The position numbers were made by a program, and so were the translations under genes. A stretch of DNA of 64,000 nt, from the NCBI GenBank assembly GCA_024809215.1, contig JANUBW010000010.1, positions 1-64,000 of the forward strand, given 5' to 3'. The stretch is from Niastella sp. OAS944 (GTDB lineage Bacteria; Bacteroidota; Bacteroidia; Chitinophagales; Chitinophagaceae). Positions within the stretch are counted from its first letter, which is position 1. Each line of letters starts with the position of its first letter. The notes under the pieces are model-generated. The model worked only from the letters and a program-made list of their open reading frames with translations. It was not told the DNA's origin and ran no database searches. Shown one piece after another: positions 55,362 to 62,356 of this stretch.

Positions 55362-55769
55362 TTAAAGATTTTCGTCGGGGAAAAGGGGTTTCATTATGTA
55401 TGGATAGGTGCCCTTAGGTGCGCTCAATTGTAACTTACGCCATTTTGATGGCGCCATGCCGGTATACCTTTTATACATCTTGCTAAATGGCTCGGTGGTG
55501 TCGTAGCCACAGGCCCAGGCTATTTCGTATATGCGTAGTTTGTTTTGGAGTAACAGTATGATGCCTTCATGGGCGCGGTGTTCCATCATAAACTCATACG
55601 GTGTGAACATTTGCGATTCCTTAAAGAGCACATTCAGTTTTTTCGGACTCATACCAACCCGGCGAGCCAGCCGGTTGAGCGAAAATGGTTTGTTAAAATC
55701 AACTTCAATAATTTCCTTGGCCTTTATTATTTTCTTCCGGTCGGCGGCTGTGCTTTTGTACTTTTTCAT
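55362..55769 (-). CDS. Stand-alone AraC-type DNA-binding protein
   Basis: A 135-residue protein that is again mainly an AraC-type domain: FSLNRLARRVGMSPKKLNVLFKES and IYEIAWACGYDTTEPFSKMYKRYTGMAPSKWR, core CGYDTTEPFSKMYKRYTG. The basic N terminus (KKYKSTAADRKKIIKAKEII) has no ligand-binding domain. It is the upstream member of the tandem pair; the two share the domain but little sequence. Small AraC domains without sensors may act as constitutive activators or with a partner. Confidence 0.88.
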   Translation of the reverse strand: MKKYKSTAADRKKIIKAKEIIEVDFNKPFSLNRLARRVGMSPKKLNVLFKESQMFTPYEFMMEHRAHEGIILLLQNKLRIYEIAWACGYDTTEPFSKMYKRYTGMAPSKWRKLQLSAPKGTYPYIMKPLFPDENL

Positions 55770-55781
55770 AATATAGGTTAA

Positions 55782-56114
55782 GGCATGTGAAATGATGTAG
55801 TTATTATGTTATACTTTCGCTAGTGGTAACCGTTAGAATTACTGCTGTTGGTAGATCAGTCGCTTTCTGTTTTGTAAATGTAGAGAACAATACAAATGCT
55901 CTTCAATATTTATATTAGCTTTATGTATTTTCCTGTAAATTAAGTATGTGCATTTTTGAATTTTGCCAAAAAGACGAAACTCGCATTACACCGGCACCGG
56001 ATGGACAACTTCACCATTTCTCAAAATATGATCATTCAATGAAACATAGGCCAGGCAACAGTTTGGCGTAACAACAAACCGCCGGCCAGCCTTTACTGTT
56101 TTTTGAAATTTATT
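55782..56114. other. Intergenic, no gene seen
   Basis: About 330 bases between the AraC-type gene and a gene remnant. AT-rich on the left half, no hairpin with T-run, no promoter motif that I trust. Confidence 0.4.
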
Positions 56115-56280
56115 TTACGGCAGCTGGTATTTCTGGAAAAAATCCCAGATCAGGTCAGTAGCGTCAAACGCTTTCCAGCGAAAAGGTATTGCTGTCGTTA
56201 TAATTTGGCGGCAGGTTAAGTAAATAAGAACGTGCATAACCATCTACCTGTATATAAAATAGCTGGCATGCAATTTTCCG
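56115..56280 (-). pseudogene. Internally deleted PHB-depolymerase/LpqC-like esterase remnant
   Basis: The minus strand reads YIQVDGYARSYLLNLPPNYN in one frame (about 56244-56185). This is the start of LpqC-like esterases/poly(3-hydroxybutyrate) depolymerases, which open with DG-x-R-x-Y-x-x-x-x-P. At about 56175 the frame changes and FDATDLIWDFFQKYQLP follows, ending TAA at 56115. That is the typical C terminus (DAT-x-x-I-W-x-F-F). Some 200 residues in between are missing. The two ends are therefore joined by a deletion. Confidence 0.6.
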
Positions 56281-56309
56281 TATTTTAAAACTTATACATC
56301 CTATGTATC

Positions 56310-57092
56310 ATGAAGATCGCTACCTATAACGTCAATGGCATCAATGGCCGGCTGGCCGTTCTGCTCCGCTGGCTAAAAGAGGCCAAGCCCGATGTGGTTT
56401 GCCTGCAGGAGCTAAAGTCGCCTAGTGAGCGCTTCCTTCTACAGCAAATTGAGGCGGTTGGGTACCAGGCCATTTGGCACGGACAAAAATCGTGGAATGG
56501 CGTGGCTATTCTTTCCCGCTCCTTACCCATACAGGAAGTGCGGCGACAACTGCCCGGCGACCCTAAAGATGAACATAGCCGCTACCTTGAAGCCGTTGTT
56601 GGGCAAATGGTAATTGCCTGCGTATACTGCCCTAACGGAAACCCGTACCCAGGCAGTAAGTTCGATTATAAACTGAAATGGTATAAACGTTTATCGGCCC
56701 ATGCAAAAGCATTATTGAAACATGATGTGCCAGTAGCATTGGTGGGCGATTTTAATGTAATGCCTACCGAACTGGATGTGTACAAACCCGAAAAATATAT
56801 AAACGATGCGCTGTTTAGAAAAGAGGTGCGGGCCGCATACGCCCGTTTGCTGAAGTTGGGTTATACAGATGCAATACGAACACTTCATCCCAATGAAGTC
56901 ATCTATACATTTTGGGATTACTTGCGATTTGCCTGGCAACGGAACGCCGGCCTCAGGCTCGATCATTTTCTATTAAACAGTCATCTTGCAAAACGGTTGC
57001 GCAAAGGCGGTGTTGATAAACACGTTCGAGGTTGGGAAAAAGCAAGCGATCATGCGCCGGCGTGGATTGAACTAAAGAAATCACTAAAATAA
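56310..57092 (+). CDS. xthA: Exodeoxyribonuclease III
   Basis: A 260-residue apurinic/apyrimidinic endonuclease of the ExoIII/EEP family, used in base-excision repair in the cytoplasm. The signature residues are present: TYNVNGINGR (metal-site Asn), CLQELK (metal-site Glu34), YCPNGNP, GDFNVMPTELD (catalytic Asp-Phe-Asn), RLDHFLLN and the final SDHAP with the general-base His. Length is normal. It starts just right of an esterase remnant. The GH43 gene begins seven bases after its stop, an odd pairing that may be chance. Confidence 0.95.
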   Translation: MKIATYNVNGINGRLAVLLRWLKEAKPDVVCLQELKSPSERFLLQQIEAVGYQAIWHGQKSWNGVAILSRSLPIQEVRRQLPGDPKDEHSRYLEAVVGQMVIACVYCPNGNPYPGSKFDYKLKWYKRLSAHAKALLKHDVPVALVGDFNVMPTELDVYKPEKYINDALFRKEVRAAYARLLKLGYTDAIRTLHPNEVIYTFWDYLRFAWQRNAGLRLDHFLLNSHLAKRLRKGGVDKHVRGWEKASDHAPAWIELKKSLK

Positions 57093-57098
57093 TTGAGT

Positions 57099-58040
57099 AT
57101 GGCAACAACAGTCAATGATCAATATGGCAACCCTGTTATCAGGCATAAGTATACGGCTGACCCCGCAGCCATTGTACACAATGGCACAGTGTATTTATAT
57201 ACGGGGCACGATGAACCGCCGGCTGGCGTAGAAGATTATGCAATGAACGACTGGCTTTGCTTTTCCTCCAAAGACATGGTTAACTGGAAGGAACACCCGG
57301 TACCATTGCGCGCAACTGATTTTGCCTGGGCAAGCGGCGATGCCTATGCGTCGCAGGTGATTGAGCGAAATGGAAAGTTCTATTGGTATGTAGCGGTATC
57401 GCATGGCGCCATTGCCGGCAAGGCCATTGGTGTGGCCGTGGCTTCTACACCTGAAGGTCCTTTTACAGATGCCATTGGAAAGGCCCTGATCACCAATGAG
57501 ACCATTGGCATACCTGGCGAAAACAAGATCAACCTCGACCCTACGGTGCTTATTGATGATGACAACCAGGCTTATTTATTTTGGGGCAACTCACAGTGTT
57601 ATTATGTAAAGCTTAAGGAAAATATGATTGAATTGGATGGGCCCATTCAAAAAGTATCATTACCTGAATTTACCGAAGGCGCGTGGATCCATAAACGGAA
57701 TGACTGGTATTATTTGCTTTATGGGTATGGTTTTCCTGAAAAGGTAGCATATGCCATGAGCAGGCGTATTGATGGTCCCTGGGAATTTAAAGGCATCATC
57801 AATGAAATTGCCGGCAACTGTAAAACCAATTCACCGGCCATTCTTGATTTTAAGGGCAACACCTATTTCATTTATCATAATGGCGGTTTGCCCGAAGGCG
57901 GCAGTCATCGCCGTTCGGTATGCATCGACTATTTGTATTTTAATGCGGATGGAACCATTCAAAAGATCCTTATGACCTCTGATGGCGTGCAGGCAGTTGC
58001 TGCTCATACAACCCGCCCCATTGGCACAACGCATCCATAA
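57099..58040 (+). CDS. GH43 glycosidase, cytoplasmic
   Basis: A five-bladed beta-propeller enzyme of GH43 (arabinofuranosidase/xylosidase group), 313 residues from ATG 57099 (TTG 57093 in frame is also possible). There is no signal peptide, so it should act inside the cell on imported oligosaccharides. The three acids of the family are visible: base Asp21 in KYTADPAAIV, pKa-modulating Asp in NLDPTVLIDDD, and acid Glu in FTEGAWIHKR. Its 3' end overlaps the HxlR gene on the other strand by 71 bases. Specificity is not readable from sequence. Confidence 0.9.
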   Translation: MATTVNDQYGNPVIRHKYTADPAAIVHNGTVYLYTGHDEPPAGVEDYAMNDWLCFSSKDMVNWKEHPVPLRATDFAWASGDAYASQVIERNGKFYWYVAVSHGAIAGKAIGVAVASTPEGPFTDAIGKALITNETIGIPGENKINLDPTVLIDDDNQAYLFWGNSQCYYVKLKENMIELDGPIQKVSLPEFTEGAWIHKRNDWYYLLYGYGFPEKVAYAMSRRIDGPWEFKGIINEIAGNCKTNSPAILDFKGNTYFIYHNGGLPEGGSHRRSVCIDYLYFNADGTIQKILMTSDGVQAVAAHTTRPIGTTHP

Positions 58041-58359
58041 TAGGAATAAGTTGTTTGCCCAATTCTGTAAGTTTATACTCCACCCGTGGCGGCACTTCGG
58101 GAAAAACTTCGCGGGTAAGAATGCCGTCGCGCTCCAACTCACGCAACTGCGCAGTGAGCGTGGTTTGGGTAATATATTTCATTTCTTTTCGTAGCTCACC
58201 AAAACGCTTGGGGCATTCCTTACGAATACTGTCGAGCAGCAACAATTTCCACTTGCCACCTATAGCCTGCAGGGCAGCGGTCATTGGATTTTTTTCGTTT
58301 TCACCCGATTTTTTTTGATCGCTAACCGCCTGATGTTCATCAATAGTATTGTTTTTCAT
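57970..58359 (-). CDS. HxlR-type transcriptional regulator
   Basis: A 129-residue winged-helix protein of the HxlR/MarR-like group from ATG 58359 (ATG 58434 in frame adds 25 residues and would enter the operator). The core reads AIGGKWKLLLLDSI, CPKRFGELRKEMKYITQTTLTAQLRELERDGIL and VEYKLTELGKQLIPIMDAL, cited here as RFGELRKEM and TLTAQLRELERDGIL. The redox cysteine usually found before the first helix is not at its normal place (Asn-Pro-Met there). It is divergent from the MFS exporter and likely represses or senses for it. Confidence 0.88.
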   Translation of the reverse strand: MKNNTIDEHQAVSDQKKSGENEKNPMTAALQAIGGKWKLLLLDSIRKECPKRFGELRKEMKYITQTTLTAQLRELERDGILTREVFPEVPPRVEYKLTELGKQLIPIMDALCQWGGLYEQQLPARHQRS

Positions 58360-58364
58360 ACTTA

Positions 58365-58443
58365 GTATGTTGTATGGCCCTACTTGTTTGCCAGCGTGGC
58401 CGTGCTCAAATTTGAGGTTGATTAAAGAAAACATTCAACATAC
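58365..58443. promoter_or_regulatory. Inverted repeat, candidate HxlR operator
   Basis: GTATGTTGTATG (58365-58376) and CATTCAACATAC (58432-58443) are complementary over 12 bases with one mismatch; the outer 8 bp are perfect. One arm abuts the HxlR start codon and the other lies 12 bases before the MFS start, so one element could control both genes. Confidence 0.6.
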
Positions 58444-58455
58444 AGATTTAGTTTT

Positions 58456-59847
58456 ATGCATACCTCATTTTATCCGTCAACTGTTTCCGTTTCCCGTTGG
58501 GCCTCCTTATTGATCGCTTCCACGGCTGCTTTTTTGTCGGTTATTGACCTGTTTATCGTAAATGTCGCATTGCCTTCTATTCGCGAAGGTATTGGTGGCA
58601 CCAATGGCGATACGCAGCTGGTGATTGCGCTTTATTTATTGGGGCATGCTATTTTTCTTATCACCGGTGGCCGCCTGGGCGATCATTATGGCCGCAAAAG
58701 GATCTTTGTATGGTCGATGCTGTTATTTACAATAGCCTCGGGTTTTTGTGGAATGGCGCAGAACGCCACCCAGCTTAATGTAGCGCGTTTTTGTCAGGGA
58801 GCATTTGCGGCCTTTATGGTGCCGCAAAGTATAGCCTACATACAGGTGCTGTTTCCTAAACATGAAGAGCGGGTAAAGGCCCTGGGCGTGTATGGCGCTA
58901 TAGCAGGCACGGCTTCTGTTATTGGCCAGTTCCTGGGCGGCGTGCTTCCTGCGGTGCAAAGCGTAATTGCCGGCTGGCGCTGGTTGTTCCTGGTGAACCT
59001 GCCTATAGGTTTACTCGCTGCATTTATTGCATGGCGCTGGTTACAGGAATCAAAACCCGCAACCGATAGCCGGCCCGATTACCCGGGCGTTGTATTACTA
59101 AGCACGGGGTTGATCTGTTTGATCTATCCACTCATCAGGGGCCGTGAAATGGGCTGGCCATGGTGGAGCTTATTGTTACTGCCGCTTTCATTATTGATAC
59201 TTTCATTATTTGTATATGATCAACACCGTAAGCAACGTACAGGAAAGGCGTTCCTTATAGATCTGCGTTTGTTCACCTTTCGTGATTTCAATATTGGGCT
59301 GGGCGCGGTGATCGCTTATTTCATAGTACAGGATTCTTATTTTCTTATCAATACTATCTTGTGGCAATCAGGGTTGGGCATGCGGTCGGTAACAACAGGC
59401 AACTATTTTGTATTGCAGGGAATAGGTTATGTAGTAGCGGCAGTTTCCTCTATACGGCTTGTGAGCAGATATGGTAAAAAGGTATTACAGGCAGGCGTAC
59501 TGTTAATGCTGGTTATGCTTGTGTTGCATGTTGTATTGATAAACAACCGGCATCTTTTGCTGGTGGTACTTTTCCTATATGGAGTTGGCTGTGGGTCGGT
59601 GCTACCATCACTGCTTACGTTGGCGCTGCGTAATATTCCACCAACATTGGCCGGCACGGCCGCCGGTACTTATGCCACCTTTCAACAAACCGCTATTGCT
59701 TTGGGTGTATGTATAACTGGTGGATTGTTCTTTCAGTTATTGGGCGATGCACCCGCATTGCATAATTGGTTAATGGCTTATCGCTGGGCTACGGGCGTGA
59801 ATATGTTTTTTCTGGTGATGGTGAGTTGGTTTTTGTGGAGGTTGTAA
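58456..59847 (+). CDS. MFS multidrug exporter, DHA2 (14-TM) type
   Basis: A 463-residue drug:H+ antiporter of the EmrB/QacA group. The signature motif A is GGRLGDHYGRKRIF after helix 2. Motif C-like glycines are in VYGAIAGTASVIGQFLGGVL. About 14 hydrophobic helices can be counted. Start ATG 58456 leads into a short cytoplasmic arm and helix 1 (SLLIASTAAFLSVIDLFIVNVALPS, with the motif D1-type SVIDLFIVNVALP). It is controlled, by position, by the divergent HxlR gene. Substrates are unknown. Confidence 0.93.
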   Translation: MHTSFYPSTVSVSRWASLLIASTAAFLSVIDLFIVNVALPSIREGIGGTNGDTQLVIALYLLGHAIFLITGGRLGDHYGRKRIFVWSMLLFTIASGFCGMAQNATQLNVARFCQGAFAAFMVPQSIAYIQVLFPKHEERVKALGVYGAIAGTASVIGQFLGGVLPAVQSVIAGWRWLFLVNLPIGLLAAFIAWRWLQESKPATDSRPDYPGVVLLSTGLICLIYPLIRGREMGWPWWSLLLLPLSLLILSLFVYDQHRKQRTGKAFLIDLRLFTFRDFNIGLGAVIAYFIVQDSYFLINTILWQSGLGMRSVTTGNYFVLQGIGYVVAAVSSIRLVSRYGKKVLQAGVLLMLVMLVLHVVLINNRHLLLVVLFLYGVGCGSVLPSLLTLALRNIPPTLAGTAAGTYATFQQTAIALGVCITGGLFFQLLGDAPALHNWLMAYRWATGVNMFFLVMVSWFLWRL

Positions 59848-60208
59848 TGACTCCATCATCAAAAGTTTAGTCCTGCTTTAAACGGACATGGGTACAGTCA
59901 GGTATTAGCATATGTTGATCATCCATGTTAACGTTGGATGAATTTGTCATGTGTATGTCAGACAATAATTTTTTTTGGAAATAGAATAATTCTTTATTAC
60001 TTGCATCGGCATACAAGTGTTAGTTAAAGGATTCCGCTACATTACCATATACATTAAACCTGCTTATTTACACCACATTACCACATTCGTGTGTTGCATA
60101 ACACATCTGTAACCTTTTGCCTGTATTGATTACCTGGCCTGAAGTGTAGGCGCACCTTATTCAGATAAATTTTTGCCAAAAGATCTAAGCAATACCAAAC
60201 CATTTTTT
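59848..60208. other. Intergenic, upstream of sigma gene
   Basis: About 360 bases with no gene. No strong hairpin with T-run is seen. A TTTTTG stretch lies at 60169-60174 near the likely sigma-gene promoter. Confidence 0.4.
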
Positions 60209-60835
60209 ATGGAACCCATTCTACTAACTGCTAATGATGTTTTACAATTCAATGCCGGCGACGGCAACGCCTTTGATAAGGTTTACAAAGCTTTTTTTAA
60301 GTATGTATTTCACATTACCCGCAGATACTTAAGCGACGAAGACGATGCAAGGGACATTACCCAGGAAACCTTTATAACGCTTTGGAAGCATGAAGGACAA
60401 TTCGAGACCGGTCAAAATATAAAAGCCTTTGTGTCGATCACTGCCCGAAATGCATGCCTTAATTTGATCCGAAACAGAATAAGGGCCAACAAAGAATTGC
60501 GCAAAGTGGCTGATGGCATAAACGTAGCCGTTGATCATGAGGACTTTGAAGAAATAGAACGTAAGGAATTACGAATGCTGGTTGAGGCAAATACGCTGGA
60601 AGTATTAACCCAGGCAATTGCGAAGTTGCCCGAGGATAAACGCGAAGCAGTAAACCTGTACTATTTCGGCAATCTTACTAAAGTAGAAATTGGCCAACGG
60701 TGTGGTATAAGTCCAACCGCTGCAGCAAAAAGGCTCAACAAAGCTATAGACCTACTGCGTATCAATCTGTTACCACGCAATATTACTTTCGTGTTTGCGG
60801 TCGTAGCATATTTCTTAAAAAATCTTCTTAAATAA
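60209..60835 (+). CDS. ECF RNA polymerase sigma factor
   Basis: A 208-residue ECF sigma factor from ATG 60209 (TTG 60173 in frame adds 12 residues). Region 2: AFDKVYKAFFKYVFHITRRYL, DARDITQETFITLWKH, AFVSITARNACLNLIRNR. Region 4: LPEDKREAVNLYYFGNLTKVEIGQRCGISPTAAAKRL, core LTKVEIGQRCGISPTAAAK. A hydrophobic tail (FVFAVVAYFL) ends it, as in the other sigma factor here. It is followed by FecR and a STN receptor. Confidence 0.95.
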   Translation: MEPILLTANDVLQFNAGDGNAFDKVYKAFFKYVFHITRRYLSDEDDARDITQETFITLWKHEGQFETGQNIKAFVSITARNACLNLIRNRIRANKELRKVADGINVAVDHEDFEEIERKELRMLVEANTLEVLTQAIAKLPEDKREAVNLYYFGNLTKVEIGQRCGISPTAAAKRLNKAIDLLRINLLPRNITFVFAVVAYFLKNLLK

Positions 60836-60916
60836 AGGTTCATTTTCTTACAATCTGGTGTTTCTATATAAAGCAGCAATATTACTGCGCTGTTTTGATA
60901 ACCGAATTGGAACACC

Positions 60917-62137
60917 ATGGCCGAAAAGTTTGAGGACATATCTGAACTGGTTATAGCCTATATAACGAAACAGTTATCCGAAGATCAGGAACGGACCTTA
61001 AACGCCTGGGTTGAAGAGTCGCCTGCAAACAAGGAATGGCTGCAACAGTGGGATGACATATCATGGATAGCCCATGAACTGGAGGAATACAACGAACCGG
61101 ATGTTGACGAAGCCCTTAGTGAATTTTATACATTAATAGAGCAAAAAGGAATAGGAGCCAGAAAAACGCCCGCTTCAAAGCCAAAACCGCGGTTATTATG
61201 GAAGTATATCGCTGCTGCCGCTGCAGTAACAGGATTGCTTATTGGCGCATGGAAGTATGACCTTTATACGAGTAAGCCTTCGCCCTCAATTACCACTACA
61301 GATAATAATAAGAAATCAGTTGATTCAATCAACGGGGAACATATTACCCTTGCATTAACGGATAGAGCCAATTTGATGATCGACGATTTACCAAATGGCG
61401 TGATCTGCAGCCAGGCAGGCGTTGAAGTTATTAAACAGGACAGCGTTTTGCAATACAAAAGGGTAAGCCAGTATGCAGCCGCATTAGATGTGATTCATAC
61501 AATAAGTACTGGTAAGGGTAAACGTTTACGGGTAATATTGTTAGATAATAGTTCTGTTTGGCTAAATGCAGCTTCCTCTATTCGTATTCCGCTTGCTTAC
61601 AAAACAGAACGAAAGATGGAGATGACGGGTGAGGTATATATAGAGGTGTACAAAGATAAATTGCATCCATTTATATTAACAGCCGACAGGATGAAGGTAG
61701 AAGTATTAGGGACAAAATTTAATGTAAATACGTACGATCCTGCAAAAACAGTCGCTTTGCTCGAGGGCAGAATAAAGATCAGAAATGGTAAAGCCGAATC
61801 AATACTTAGTGTGCCGGGAGAAACGGCCCTGGTTGGTAATAATTCAAAAATTGAGATAGACAGGGCCAAAGATGAGAAAGATATCGAAAAGATATCTGCC
61901 TGGCGAACCGGTGCATTTAACTTTAGAAAAGATCATATAACCGATGCTTTGCGGGAAATTGAAAGATGGTATGGTGTTGAGGTTAAGTATATCAATATTC
62001 CGCCAACCGTCATTAGCAATTCTTCATTCTTAAGAAGTACGACCTTGCCTGAAGCGATACGTCTGATAAGTAAGGTTGATAGCAACCTAACGATATTCAA
62101 ACAGGACAACGTACTGATTGTGTCATACAAAAAGTAG
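60917..62137 (+). CDS. FecR-family anti-sigma factor
   Basis: A 406-residue protein with a cytoplasmic N-terminal region, one transmembrane helix (KYIAAAAAVTGLLIGAWKY), a FecR domain (TGKGKRLRVILLDNSSVWLNAASSIRIP, core VILLDNSSVWLNAASS) and a C-terminal DUF4974 domain (FNFRKDHITDALREIERWYGVEVKY). It is in place to control the sigma factor 80 bases upstream and to sense the following receptor. All domains look complete. Confidence 0.95.
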   Translation: MAEKFEDISELVIAYITKQLSEDQERTLNAWVEESPANKEWLQQWDDISWIAHELEEYNEPDVDEALSEFYTLIEQKGIGARKTPASKPKPRLLWKYIAAAAAVTGLLIGAWKYDLYTSKPSPSITTTDNNKKSVDSINGEHITLALTDRANLMIDDLPNGVICSQAGVEVIKQDSVLQYKRVSQYAAALDVIHTISTGKGKRLRVILLDNSSVWLNAASSIRIPLAYKTERKMEMTGEVYIEVYKDKLHPFILTADRMKVEVLGTKFNVNTYDPAKTVALLEGRIKIRNGKAESILSVPGETALVGNNSKIEIDRAKDEKDIEKISAWRTGAFNFRKDHITDALREIERWYGVEVKYINIPPTVISNSSFLRSTTLPEAIRLISKVDSNLTIFKQDNVLIVSYKK

Positions 62138-62212
62138 CATATGAACATCTGCGTTCTTCCTTAATTGACCATTACCATAAGCCTTTTCCTGTTTGAACCC
62201 ACTGAAAGCTGC

Positions 62213-62231
62213 TGCCATGGTTTCCATGGCA
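62213..62231. repeat. Hairpin upstream of the third TonB receptor
   Basis: TGCCATGG (62213-62220) and CCATGGCA (62224-62231) form a perfect 8-bp stem around TTT; CTGC/GCAG extends it with one bulge. It lies in the 219-base leader. It has no T-run, so it is more likely a regulator site or mRNA structure than a terminator. Confidence 0.45.
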
Positions 62232-62356
62232 TGCAGCACAGTGATTCCCCAACGAACTGCAAATAATTCAAGTTTATAGCACAATCTTACCTCATGGACT
62301 AAACTTAAAGAATGGAAAGCTATTCTTCTTAAAGGTTAAAACAAAACTGACTTAGT

